From the NCBI GenBank assembly GCA_049799955.1, contig JBARIW010000051.1, positions 124,001 through 188,000 of the forward strand: DNA of 64,000 bases. The letters are read 5' to 3'. The DNA is from JBGTFE01 sp049799955. Its GTDB lineage: Bacteria; Acidobacteriota; Blastocatellia; Pyrinomonadales; Pyrinomonadaceae. The notes under the pieces were generated by a model. It searched no databases, was not told where the DNA came from, and was given only the letters and a program-made list of their open reading frames with translations. The translations under genes were made by a program, and so were the position numbers. Of the stretch, positions 1-7,225 are shown piece after piece (positions within the stretch are counted from its first letter, which is position 1; every line of letters starts with the position of its first letter).

Positions 1-1
1 G

Positions 2-1057
2 ATGAAAACTATCGCCGCGATGCTTTACGCCGAGCTGCTCAGGCATGGATGGACAAATGTGGCGGAATTTCATTACGTTCATCACGATAAATCGGGCGAG
101 CCTTACGCTAATCGCGCCGCGATAGGCGAGGCTTTAATAGAAGCGGCGGCGGACGCGGGCATAAAAATCACTCTAATCCCGATTTTTTATCAAAAAGGCG
201 GCTTCGGGCAAGAACCGAATGACAGGCAAAAAAGATTTATCTCCGCGACTTTTGACGATTATTTAAAGCTTTTTGAAGCATCCGTTGAAGCTTGCAAACA
301 ATACGAAGGCGCGAATGCCGCCATCGGAATTCACTCGATGCGCGGCGTTGACCATCGGGATATTTTGCGAACCGCCGGCGAAGCGCCGCAGGATGTTCCC
401 TTTCACATTCACGTTTCCGAACAGCTCAAAGAAATTGAAGATTCGCTTCAATATCTCGGAAAAAGACCTGTCGAGTGGCTTTTGGACAATATCGAACTCG
501 GCGAAAGATTTCATCTGGTTCACGCAACTCACCTGACCGGAACGGAAACCGAAAGACTCGCAAAAACTCGGGCAAACGTCGTTTTGTGTCCGGGCACGGA
601 AGGAAATTTAGGCGACGGCATTTTTCCTCTGCGTGATTTTCAAACTTTCGGCGGCGCGTGGAGCATCGGGACGGACAGCCATATCGGGCTGAATCCTTTG
701 GAAGAATTGCGTTTACTGGATTACGGGCAGCGTTTAATCACGCATAAGCGAAATACTTTTGCCGGAGACGGCGGGTTATACGCGATTACAAAAGCGGCTG
801 TTTCGGGACGCAAAGCGATGAATAATTTCGAATCCGAGTTTTTTGCCGTCGGCGCTTCGTTCGATGCCTGCGTTATCAAATCGGACGAGCCTTTGCTGGC
901 AAATGTAAAAACGGAAAACTTAGCTTCTTCGATAGTTTATTCGACCGACGCTTCGCAGATTTACGGCACTTTTGTCGGCGGAAAACTGGTGCAAAAAGAC
1001 GCGAAATATCAGCGGATAAAAGAAGATTTTATCGAATGCGTGAAGCAGTTTCGCTAA
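2..1057 (+). CDS. hutF: Formimidoylglutamate deiminase-like amidohydrolase, 5'-truncated by window edge
   Basis: The reading frame is open from the window edge and encodes 351 residues; the N-terminus lies outside. It resembles the HutF branch of the amidohydrolase superfamily, which hydrolyses N-formimino-L-glutamate to N-formylglutamate in histidine breakdown. Visible signatures are VAEFHYVHH near the start (metal/substrate histidines), HIHVSEQ, a LVHATHLT histidine motif, CPGTEGNLGDG and SIGTDSHIGLNP, the last holding the metal-binding Asp. The C-terminal part is intact. No other hut gene is in view, so pathway context is missing. Its 3' end overlaps the convergent beta-hydroxylase gene by 29 bp. 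A related deaminase/amidohydrolase is the main alternative. Confidence 0.8.
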   Translation: MKTIAAMLYAELLRHGWTNVAEFHYVHHDKSGEPYANRAAIGEALIEAAADAGIKITLIPIFYQKGGFGQEPNDRQKRFISATFDDYLKLFEASVEACKQYEGANAAIGIHSMRGVDHRDILRTAGEAPQDVPFHIHVSEQLKEIEDSLQYLGKRPVEWLLDNIELGERFHLVHATHLTGTETERLAKTRANVVLCPGTEGNLGDGIFPLRDFQTFGGAWSIGTDSHIGLNPLEELRLLDYGQRLITHKRNTFAGDGGLYAITKAAVSGRKAMNNFESEFFAVGASFDACVIKSDEPLLANVKTENLASSIVYSTDASQIYGTFVGGKLVQKDAKYQRIKEDFIECVKQFR

Positions 1058-1613
1058 TTTTCTCCGACGGGAAAAACTCGCGCAGCCAATCGTTGAGAAC
1101 ACAATCGATGACCAGATGAATGCGGTCTTCCGCGCCGCCGTTCTTAACGCTGTGCGGCAGATTGAAATTCAGATACCAAGCTTCGCCTTCGTTCATCCTT
1201 AAAGGCTCGCAGCCGAGATAAAATTCAACCTGCGGATTTGTCTGCATCGGAATATGAATTCGAACGAAGCCGTCTTCAAAACCGAGCTTAAAATCACGAT
1301 GCTCGCGGATATTCGAGCCGACAGTCAGGCGCAGAAGACGCGCCGATTCGATTTCGCATTTGAACGCCGCCAGAACTTCGGGAACGTACGAGCATCGAGC
1401 AAGCATTTCAGTGTCGGCGTAAACAGTCGCCGTCGGGTCGGGATAAAGCTGTACGTTTGCGTTTTCAGCCGCCCGGAGCGCGATGCCGCTCCAATCGCCT
1501 TCGTAATACTGCGTGTTAAAATGCGGCGTCCAGTCTTCGGGCGCGAAATTCTTCAAATCGCTTTTCAGCTTTTCGGTGTCGAAGCTAAACGGAAATTTTA
1601 AAGTCGAAATCAT
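1029..1613 (-). CDS. Aspartyl/asparaginyl beta-hydroxylase family protein
   Basis: This 194-residue protein matches the Asp/Asn beta-hydroxylase fold, Fe(II)/2-oxoglutarate-dependent dioxygenases that hydroxylate Asp or Asn side chains. The jelly-roll core shows IREHRDFKLG (iron-binding His), RIHIPMQTNP, the GEAWYLNFNLPHSVKN stretch with a second conserved His, and DRIHLVIDC with an Arg suited to 2-oxoglutarate. The frame is open upstream to 1673, but those extra 20 codons come from a hairpin repeat, so the ATG at 1613 (MISTLKFPF) is preferred. It is the last gene after Nif11 protein and sulfotransferase, suggesting it modifies a peptide or protein of that locus. The substrate is unknown; hydroxylation of a small molecule is possible. 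Confidence 0.8.
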   Translation of the reverse strand: MISTLKFPFSFDTEKLKSDLKNFAPEDWTPHFNTQYYEGDWSGIALRAAENANVQLYPDPTATVYADTEMLARCSYVPEVLAAFKCEIESARLLRLTVGSNIREHRDFKLGFEDGFVRIHIPMQTNPQVEFYLGCEPLRMNEGEAWYLNFNLPHSVKNGGAEDRIHLVIDCVLNDWLREFFPSEKISETASRIR

Positions 1614-1621
1614 AATAGTTG

Positions 1622-1718
1622 TAGGTAATAGGTGATTGGTGATAGGTGATAGGTAATTGGTAAAAATCAACAACCTATTACCAATTACCTATCACCTATT
1701 ACCAATCACCTTTCACCT
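1622..1718. repeat. Imperfect hairpin of TAGGTAAT/GGTGAT units
   Basis: A left arm of tandem 7-8 bp units (TAGGTAATAGGTGATTGGTG and onward) is followed by a short loop near AAAATCAACAA and a right arm that is largely its reverse complement. It fills the gap between the sulfotransferase and beta-hydroxylase genes. The right arm enters the sulfotransferase gene and supplies its TGA stop codon. Similar units recur at 2904 and 39898. Confidence 0.85.
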
Positions 1719-2698
1719 GCCTCACGTATCTTTTCAAGCTGCCGGTAAAGCGGATTTACCCATTTTTCCGCTGCTTCGACAACCTCTGCGCTCGCCTGTT
1801 TTCTTTTCGTCTCGCTATCGGGCGAGAAAGACAGCCCCGGAGTTTTCGCGTTAAATTGCGCCGCGTTTTTCATATTTTCAATATCTTCGGGCGAATAATC
1901 AATCTGAAAATGCTCAATCATCGCCGACGTAACGGCTTCGGGCAATTGATTGTAATTAATCAGCAGCGCCTTGCCGTTTTTCGCGCCGCCAATCGCGTTT
2001 TCGCAAAACCTCGCCAGAACGCGCGCGCAATATTCTTCGGCGGGTATCTTCAAAGATTCCATAAAACCTATACCGGGCAAAATCTGCCCGAGTGTGCCGG
2101 GAATCATCTGCGAGCCGCGCTCGCGCATTTGCGAAACGAGAACTTCAACCGGATTGCGATACAGAAAAATCCAGGGGACTTCGGGAAACGCGCGCCGAAT
2201 TAAATCCAAATCAATCATGCTCCAGCTATCGAATTTAATAAAATAATATTTTTCGCCGGCTCGCTTTTGACCCAGTGCGCTGACAATCCATTTCAGCCAG
2301 TCGATGCGCTGCTCGTCGGTAATCGCAGCATTTTCTCTGCTCGTACGCAAAATCGAATCAACCTGCGGCGGCTCGGAAATAACGATGTTTTGCTCAAGCG
2401 CGGAGAGCATCTGCGCGACGAGCGTTGAGCCGCACCGCGACATGTGAAAGATAAATCCGTTCGGCTCAAGTCCGGGATTTTGTTCGCGCATTTCGCCCAA
2501 AAACTCCATCGATGTTTGATGCCGGAACAATAGACTAAACGGCTCGCGCATTTGAAGGTCGATTGTGTTATCGAAAAACGGGTTGGTAAAACGCTTCCGT
2601 CCTATATAACACCAATCGACAAGCGGCTGCTGCTCGCGCCAGTAAACGCGAATCGGCGACCAGTTGCGAAATTTTTCAAACCGATTTTTCATATCCAT
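1706..2698 (-). CDS. Sulfotransferase family protein
   Basis: A 330-residue sulfotransferase that should transfer sulfate from PAPS to a hydroxyl or amine. The 5'-phosphosulfate loop is HMSRCGSTL at residues 85-93, following a beta strand (GFIF). The 3'-phosphate-binding region is PWIFLYRNPVEVLVSQ in the middle of the protein. No signal peptide is seen, so it is probably cytosolic. The ATG overlaps the end of the Nif11 gene by 10 bp, a sign of translational coupling, and a PAPS synthetase gene lies just upstream on the same strand. Together these suggest donor synthesis and use in one locus. The acceptor is unknown. The stop codon lies in a hairpin repeat. Confidence 0.85.
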   Translation of the reverse strand: MDMKNRFEKFRNWSPIRVYWREQQPLVDWCYIGRKRFTNPFFDNTIDLQMREPFSLLFRHQTSMEFLGEMREQNPGLEPNGFIFHMSRCGSTLVAQMLSALEQNIVISEPPQVDSILRTSRENAAITDEQRIDWLKWIVSALGQKRAGEKYYFIKFDSWSMIDLDLIRRAFPEVPWIFLYRNPVEVLVSQMRERGSQMIPGTLGQILPGIGFMESLKIPAEEYCARVLARFCENAIGGAKNGKALLINYNQLPEAVTSAMIEHFQIDYSPEDIENMKNAAQFNAKTPGLSFSPDSETKRKQASAEVVEAAEKWVNPLYRQLEKIREAGER

Positions 2699-2895
2699 CT
2701 TTCAATCCAATCGCGACGGTTGGCGTTCATCGCTTCCTCGACATCTTCCGCCGTAAACTGAAACCCGCGCTCCGCGCCTAATTTGACGACGCGCGCAATA
2801 AAAATATCACGTTTGGTAAATGCGCGAAGCTGTTTTTGCAGCGACAAATCTTCTAAAACAACGTTTCGGAATTGTTCAAAATTCTCTTGAGACAT
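2689..2895 (-). CDS. Nif11-domain small protein
   Basis: This 68-residue protein fits the Nif11 domain along most of its length: MSQENFEQF start, two amphipathic helices, and GFQFTAEDVEEAM, the hallmark of the family. Nif11 domains occur as small proteins of unknown role and as leader peptides of ribosomally made natural products. Here there is no double-Gly cleavage site and no core after the domain, only a short tail NANRRDWIERWI, so it is not an evident precursor. It overlaps the sulfotransferase start by 10 bp and lies downstream of the PAPS synthetase. A role as partner, adaptor or substrate-binding subunit for the modifying enzymes is an inference. Confidence 0.75.
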   Translation of the reverse strand: MSQENFEQFRNVVLEDLSLQKQLRAFTKRDIFIARVVKLGAERGFQFTAEDVEEAMNANRRDWIERWI

Positions 2896-2903
2896 ATTTC
2901 TAA

Positions 2904-2976
2904 AGTAAGTAATTAGTAATTGGTAATTGGTAATTGGTAATTAGTTTTTGCCAATTACTTATTACTTGTTACTTAT
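2904..2976. repeat. Imperfect hairpin of TAATTGG/GTAATTA units
   Basis: The left arm is a run of GTAATTGGTAATTGG units; the right arm is CCAATTACTTATTACTTGTTAC, separated by about 6 nt. It lies between the PAPS synthetase and Nif11 genes. It encodes the last few residues (about ISNK) and the stop codon of the PAPS synthetase. Confidence 0.8.
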
Positions 2977-4689
2977 AAATCCGCTTTCGATAAGATAGTT
3001 TATAATCAGACGCGCATTTTCTTCAGCCGTTTGATTGGTCGTGTAAAGCGTAATTTCAGGCTTTTGCGGCGGTTCGTAAACGTCGTCGATGCCGGTGAAA
3101 TCCTTTATCTCGCCGCGCCTTGCTTTGGCGTACATTCCTTTTGTGTCGCGCTCTTCGCAAACTTCGAGCGGCGTATCGACAAAAACTTCTATAAAATTTT
3201 CGCCGACCAATTTGCGGGCTTCCGCGCGCGTTTTCGCGTAAGGGCTGATTGCCGCGCAGATGGCAATTCCGCCGTGCCGCGTAATCTCGGAAGCGACAAA
3301 ACCGATGCGGCGAATGTTCGCGTCGCGCCCCATTTTGTCGAAGCCGAGCCCGGCGGAAAGATTTGTTCTGACAATGTCGCCGTCGAACAGGCTGACGCGC
3401 CGCCCGTAACGCGACAGCATGACGGTCAGAATCTCGGCAACGGTCGATTTGCCCGCGCCGCTCAAGCCCGTCAGCCAGACGCAAACGCCCTGACGATGGC
3501 GCGGCGGATATGTTTCTTCCAGAATTTGCGCGACTTCCGGGCGCGTAAACCACGCGGGCAAAGCGCGACCTTTATTCAGAAAATTTTCGCGCACTTCAGT
3601 TCCCGAAAGCGCGAAAAATTTCTTTTCGCCGGAGATTTCCGAAATTTCCTCATAAGTTTCGGTTTCGGGCAAATAGACGAATTCACGAAACGGCACGACG
3701 CCGACGCCCAACTCTTCGCTGAACTTTTCAACAAATTCCTGCGCCGCGTACGGCTCATAAAAAGGATTTCCGTTTGAATCGACACCCGGACTTGCGTGGT
3801 CGCGCCCGACGATTAAATGATTTGCGCCGTAATTGCGGCGAATAAGGGCGTGCCAGAGAGCTTCGCGCGGTCCCGCCATGCGCATCGCCAGCGGAAGGAG
3901 CGCGAGCAGAACGCGGCTTTGGTCGTAATATTTTTCGGTCAGAACGCGATAAGTCCGCACGCGGCTGTAATAATCGATGTCGCCCGTCTTTGTCAGACCG
4001 ACGACCGGATGCAGCAATAAAGTGCCGCCGGTTTTTTCCATTGCCCGCTTGGTCAATTCCTCGTGCGCGCGGTGAAGCGGATTGCGCGTCTGAAACGCAA
4101 TCACGGTTTTATTGCCGAATGTTTCGAGCCGCGCGCGAACTTCACACGGAGACAGGCGCAGTTCGGGAAAATCGTAATAACGCGGAGGCTCGATGACGCG
4201 AAGCCGTCCCGAAATATTTAGCTTTCCCCAATTATTTATCTCCGCCGCGAGCGGGTGGCGAACGTCTTCCGTGCCTAAAACTTTGCGGGCAAACTCGGCT
4301 CGATTCCACTGGTAAGCTTCTTCGACCGACATCACCGCCAGAATATTATTTTTCGCGTCGCGCAGCGCGATTTCCCGTCCTTCAATAATTCCGCTTTTCG
4401 CGTCAACCGGCAAAGTTACCGGAATCGGGAAAAGATGCCCGCTCGCCAGCCGCATTTCTTTGATAACGCGGGCGTAATCAGCCTCGCTCATAAAGCGTTC
4501 GAGCGGCGAGAATGCGCCGACGGCGAGCATTTCCAAATCGCAAATCGCCCGCGCCGAAAGCTGAATCGATTGAAGCGAATTGGCGTAAGCCTTTAAATCG
4601 TCCGCTTCTTCAGCCGGAACGATAAGATTTTTCAGCCCGCCGCCATGAGGAGAGATGAGAAGTGTTTCTTTTATCGCAGTTGTATCCAC
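2962..4689 (-). CDS. Bifunctional sulfate adenylyltransferase/adenylylsulfate kinase (PAPS synthetase)
   Basis: A fusion that makes PAPS from sulfate in two ATP-dependent steps. Residues up to about 385 are ATP sulfurylase: LISPHGGG near the start, the HxGH-like QTRNPLHRAHEEL, and GRDHASPG. The C-terminal ~190 residues are APS kinase: P-loop GLSGAGKST, FDGDIVRTNL, GFVASEITRHGG and the lid region around ERDTKGMYAKARRG. The frame opens at a TTG at 4734, but the first 15 codons come from a hairpin and no ATG precedes the conserved region, so a GTG at 4689 (VDTTAIKETLL) is chosen. Order Sat-CysC supports PAPS supply for the sulfotransferase two genes downstream rather than assimilation; no cysH, cysI or transporter is nearby. 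Confidence 0.88.
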   Translation of the reverse strand: MDTTAIKETLLISPHGGGLKNLIVPAEEADDLKAYANSLQSIQLSARAICDLEMLAVGAFSPLERFMSEADYARVIKEMRLASGHLFPIPVTLPVDAKSGIIEGREIALRDAKNNILAVMSVEEAYQWNRAEFARKVLGTEDVRHPLAAEINNWGKLNISGRLRVIEPPRYYDFPELRLSPCEVRARLETFGNKTVIAFQTRNPLHRAHEELTKRAMEKTGGTLLLHPVVGLTKTGDIDYYSRVRTYRVLTEKYYDQSRVLLALLPLAMRMAGPREALWHALIRRNYGANHLIVGRDHASPGVDSNGNPFYEPYAAQEFVEKFSEELGVGVVPFREFVYLPETETYEEISEISGEKKFFALSGTEVRENFLNKGRALPAWFTRPEVAQILEETYPPRHRQGVCVWLTGLSGAGKSTVAEILTVMLSRYGRRVSLFDGDIVRTNLSAGLGFDKMGRDANIRRIGFVASEITRHGGIAICAAISPYAKTRAEARKLVGENFIEVFVDTPLEVCEERDTKGMYAKARRGEIKDFTGIDDVYEPPQKPEITLYTTNQTAEENARLIINYLIESGFISNK

Positions 4690-4694
4690 AAAAT

Positions 4695-4766
4695 AAGTAA
4701 TAATCGATAGCTGACAGGTAATAGTGAAAAACAAATTATCGACTATAAGCTATCAGTTATCAACTA
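4695..4766. repeat. Imperfect hairpin with TATCGATAGCTGACAG-type units
   Basis: The arms are AATCGATAGCTGACAGGTAA and, after ACAAATT, ATCGACTATAAGCTATCAG plus TTATCAAC. It has the same size and layout as the other repeat hairpins but a different unit sequence. It lies just 5' of the PAPS synthetase start and generates the spurious N-terminal extension of that frame. Confidence 0.6.
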
Positions 4767-4773
4767 AAAATAT

Positions 4774-4807
4774 GAGCATATTCGATTGCGGGCAATCGGA
4801 TATGCTC
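4774..4807 (-). terminator. Intrinsic terminator after the tail-collar genes
   Basis: A 16-bp stem with one mismatch (GAGCATATTCGATTGC paired with GCAATCGGATATGCTC) and a 2-nt spacer. On the minus strand it is followed by a T-rich run (ATATTTTT). It should end transcripts of the third collar gene, putting the PAPS synthetase in a separate or read-through unit. Confidence 0.7.
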
Positions 4808-4834
4808 TGCTGATTTTTAATCTCTTTCGAAATT

Positions 4835-5353
4835 CTAGTTTCTCGACGGGTAAAGTCCTTCAAGACAAATAATAAAGTTTACGCCCAGATACGGCTGGAT
4901 AATCGGGAACGGCTGATTGCCGCCTGACGCGCCGGTATTCTGTACGCCCATCAGAGTTCCGTCGGTTGACGACGCGTAAAGATTAGTGGCGGCTTTTGCC
5001 AGGTAACTGCCCGCCGGTTCTTTCGTTCCCGGGTCGCCTTCGTTGGCGGAAGGTTGATACGGATGCACGTGCGAGGGCAACTGAGTAGCGTTCAGCGTTT
5101 CGGATTCGACGCCGCCGGTCTGCCCTAAACTGTAGCTCGAAAGTCCCGGTCCTACACCCGGATGAATCGGCACGCGACTGCGCATGTCGGGCAGTGCAAA
5201 CGTCGTTTGACCATCGCCGCCGTAGGTTGTTCCTAAAATCGAAAACAGCGCCGAGTTTTGCGCGATAGACATAATCTGTCCACTGCAAAAAGCCCAGCCG
5301 CGCGGCGCAAAGCTGCCCGCAAACATTTTAATTATTCCTATAAATTCGTCCAT
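4835..5353 (-). CDS. Phage tail collar-domain protein (microcystin-dependent protein type), copy 3
   Basis: A 172-residue tail-collar protein, third of three tandem paralogues. Family marks are GIIKMFAGSFAPRGWAFCSG at the start, SALFSILGTTYGGDGQ, TTFALPDMRSRVP, the SHVHPYQP histidine segment, and a C-terminal ending GLYPSRN common to all three copies. The central part DPGTKEPAGSYLAKAATNLY is nearly the same in the paralogues. Collar domains come from phage tail fibres, but stand-alone bacterial sets of three are known, and no phage structural genes are nearby. AAAGGAG lies just before the ATG. It is separated from copy 2 by a small hairpin and from the PAPS synthetase by a terminator. Function unknown. 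Confidence 0.85.
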   Translation of the reverse strand: MDEFIGIIKMFAGSFAPRGWAFCSGQIMSIAQNSALFSILGTTYGGDGQTTFALPDMRSRVPIHPGVGPGLSSYSLGQTGGVESETLNATQLPSHVHPYQPSANEGDPGTKEPAGSYLAKAATNLYASSTDGTLMGVQNTGASGGNQPFPIIQPYLGVNFIICLEGLYPSRN

Positions 5354-5395
5354 TTTTTCTCCTTTAATTATTCTAAATTTTTTAAGTCGATAGAA

Positions 5396-5418
5396 AAGGG
5401 CTGTAGACTACAGCCCTT
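5396..5418 (-). terminator. Short perfect hairpin between collar copies 2 and 3
   Basis: AAGGGCTGTAGACTACAGCCCTT forms an almost perfect palindrome. Read on the minus strand it ends in CCCTTTTC, so it could be a weak terminator or an RNA-stability element between two cotranscribed collar genes. Confidence 0.45.
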
Positions 5419-5462
5419 CATGCAAAAATTAAATCCCGGTTAAAACCCGGTAATCACGCTTA

Positions 5463-5984
5463 TCAATTTCTCGACGGGTAAATGCCCTGAAGAGAAATAC
5501 AAAAATTAAGCGTCAGATACGGCTGCAAAATTCCGACCGGCTGGCTTCCGCCGGCAAGTGCGGTATTCTGTACGCCCATCTTTGTTCCGTCTGTTGTCGC
5601 CGCATAAAGATTAGTAGCGGCTTTTGCCAGGTAGCCGCCCGCCGCTTCCTTCGTCGTCGGGTCGCCCTCGTTGGCTCCGGGTTGATAGGGGTGATTGTGC
5701 GCCGGCATCGTTTCGATGGTCAGAGTTACGCTTTGCGTGCCGGAAACTTCTCCCAAATCGTAACTTGCAAGTCCCGGTCCCTGTCCTGAACTGTTAGCAA
5801 CCCGACCGCGCATGTCGGGCAGCGCGAAAGTCGTCTGTCCGTTGCCGCCGAAAGTTGTTCCGAGCAGCGAAAAAAGCGCCGTGTTCTGCGCGATGGACAA
5901 AAGCTGTCCCTGACAAAAAGCCCAGCCGCGCGGCGCAAAATTATATGGAAATATGTTAATTTGTCCTAAGAATGGTTCTGCCAT
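5463..5984 (-). CDS. Phage tail collar-domain protein, copy 2
   Basis: A 173-residue paralogue of the flanking collar genes. It begins AEPFLGQINIFPYNFAPRGW and keeps FCQGQLLSIAQNTALFSLLG, TTFALPDMRGRV, the AHNHPYQPGANEGDP segment, YLAKAATNLYAATTDGTKMG and the terminal GIYPSRN. It differs from copy 3 mainly in the N-terminal 15 residues and between residues 70 and 95 (SSGQGPGLASYDLGEVSGTQ), the exposed part expected to vary. GAGGAGAAAA lies upstream of its ATG. The 120-bp gap to copy 1 shows no promoter I can identify. Same-strand order suggests one unit encoding a hetero-oligomer or three variants; this is inference. Confidence 0.85.
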   Translation of the reverse strand: MAEPFLGQINIFPYNFAPRGWAFCQGQLLSIAQNTALFSLLGTTFGGNGQTTFALPDMRGRVANSSGQGPGLASYDLGEVSGTQSVTLTIETMPAHNHPYQPGANEGDPTTKEAAGGYLAKAATNLYAATTDGTKMGVQNTALAGGSQPVGILQPYLTLNFCISLQGIYPSRN

Positions 5985-6104
5985 TTTATTTTCTCCTCAC
6001 AGGTTTTCCGGCTATCTAAATTTTTGAAAAGGGTTTGAAACTCCAAATCCGATGCAAATGAAGAATTAGCCGGAAGTAAAAACCGATTCCCGAAATCGTG
6101 TCTA

Positions 6105-6626
6105 TTAATTTCTCGACGGGAAAATTCCTTCCAGCGCAATGCAATAATTAAGCGTCAGAAACGGCTGTAAAATACTAAAAGGCTGATTGCCGCCCGTTGG
6201 TCCGGTATTCTGTAAGCCCATCTTTGTTCCATCGGTGGTCGCCGCATAAAGGTTAGTAGCAGCTTTTGCCAAGTAACCGCCCGCCGCTTCCTTCGTCGTC
6301 GGGTCGCCTTCATTGGCTCCGGGTTGATAGGGGTGCAAGTGTGCCGGTAATTGGTTGGAGGTCAGCGTTGTGCTTTCCGTGCCGCCGACCTGTCCTAAAT
6401 CATAACTTGAAAGTCCCGGTCCCTGACCCGAGCTGTTAGGAACGCGACCGCGCAAGTCGGGCAGCGCGAAAGTCGTTTGACCGTTGCCGCCGTAGGTCGT
6501 GCCGAGCAGCGAAAAGAGCGCCGTGTTTTGGGCGATAGGCAGAATCTGTCCACTGCAAAAAGCCCAGCCGCGCGGCGCGAAATTATACGGGAATATTTGG
6601 ATTTGTCCTAAAAATGGTTGTGACAT
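6105..6626 (-). CDS. Phage tail collar-domain protein, copy 1
   Basis: A 173-residue protein, first of the three collar paralogues and closest to copy 2. It starts SQPFLGQIQIFPYNFAPRG and shows FCSGQILPIAQNTALFSLLG, TTYGGNGQTTFALPDLRGRV, LTSNQLPAHLHPYQPG and a terminal GIFPSRN. AGGAGAAAG precedes the ATG by about 6 nt. The 600-bp gap upstream should hold the promoter for the set. No signal peptide is seen, so if the protein leaves the cell it needs another route. A role as structural tail fibre of a complete phage is unlikely because no head, tail-tube or lysis genes are near. Confidence 0.85.
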   Translation of the reverse strand: MSQPFLGQIQIFPYNFAPRGWAFCSGQILPIAQNTALFSLLGTTYGGNGQTTFALPDLRGRVPNSSGQGPGLSSYDLGQVGGTESTTLTSNQLPAHLHPYQPGANEGDPTTKEAAGGYLAKAATNLYAATTDGTKMGLQNTGPTGGNQPFSILQPFLTLNYCIALEGIFPSRN

Positions 6627-7225
6627 AATATATCTTTCTCCTTTGAATATTCTGAACTATTTAGGTTGACTGAAAAAGGTTACAAAACACGAACCCTTAG
6701 CAACGAAAATCTACTGAAACCATATTTTGCGAAAAAGCATATTACGCCCCGCCGCAAAACCTACATTACTTGTGCTTATGGAACGAGTTACGAACTACGA
6801 ACTCGATGGAAACTAAAAAACAATTTTGGAACTAATGGATAATACCCCTTTTCGTTATCTGTTTCAAGTTTTAATTAAAAAATTTACGGTTTATTTCGAT
6901 AAATATTTCCGATTTAGCAAAAGAATTTGCAAAAAAGATTGAAATAAAGCTAAGGAGACGGGTTGGGCGAAGTTTATCTTTTATCGGCATTTCGCTTGTT
7001 TTTTATCTCTTTGTAAATTATCTCAGCTTTAAAATAAAAGATTGACTAAAATAACTATCAGGTCTATCATAAACTTTGACTGTTTTTTAGTTTATAAAGT
7101 GCTTGTTTGCAATAATTCGTTAATGTTTGCACGGTCTGATTTTTAAATCATTTCGTGAATAATCTGTTCAAGATATTTCGATACAATTTTCCCTATCAGG
7201 GTATAGTCTTAGGAGATAAAACAAA
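6627..7225. other. Divergent intergenic region, 599 bp
   Basis: An A+T-rich region between the collar genes (minus) and the secreted Cys-rich protein (plus). No open frame of convincing quality, RNA gene or long repeat was found in it. It should contain the two divergent promoters; a sigma-70-like pair for the plus-strand gene is listed separately. Long untranslated leaders are possible on both sides. Confidence 0.5.
7042..7070 (+). promoter_or_regulatory. Candidate sigma-70-type promoter for the secreted protein at 7226
   Basis: TTGACT (7042-7047) and TATCAT (7065-7070) are separated by 17 bp. This fits a vegetative promoter but would give a leader of about 150 nt. It is a pattern match only. 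Confidence 0.35.

Noticed and set aside
1029..1673. N-terminal extension of the beta-hydroxylase
   Set aside because: The extra residues (LIFTNYLSPITNHLLPTTI) are translated from a hairpin repeat and are not part of the fold.
2689..2895. RiPP precursor peptide
   Set aside because: The Nif11 protein lacks a Gly-Gly cleavage site and a Cys/Ser/Thr core, and no lanthipeptide or radical SAM maturase is adjacent. It may still be a substrate, but this is not shown.
3031..3777. Long plus-strand open frame of 248 codons antisense to the PAPS synthetase
   Set aside because: It mirrors the third-position pattern of the real gene, has no family pattern and no ribosome-binding site. The same holds for many other antisense frames, such as 59750-60619 in dnaN.
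4835..6626. Prophage
   Set aside because: Three collar proteins are the only phage-like genes. No capsid, tail tube, terminase, lysis or integrase gene is near, and the neighbours are metabolic enzymes.
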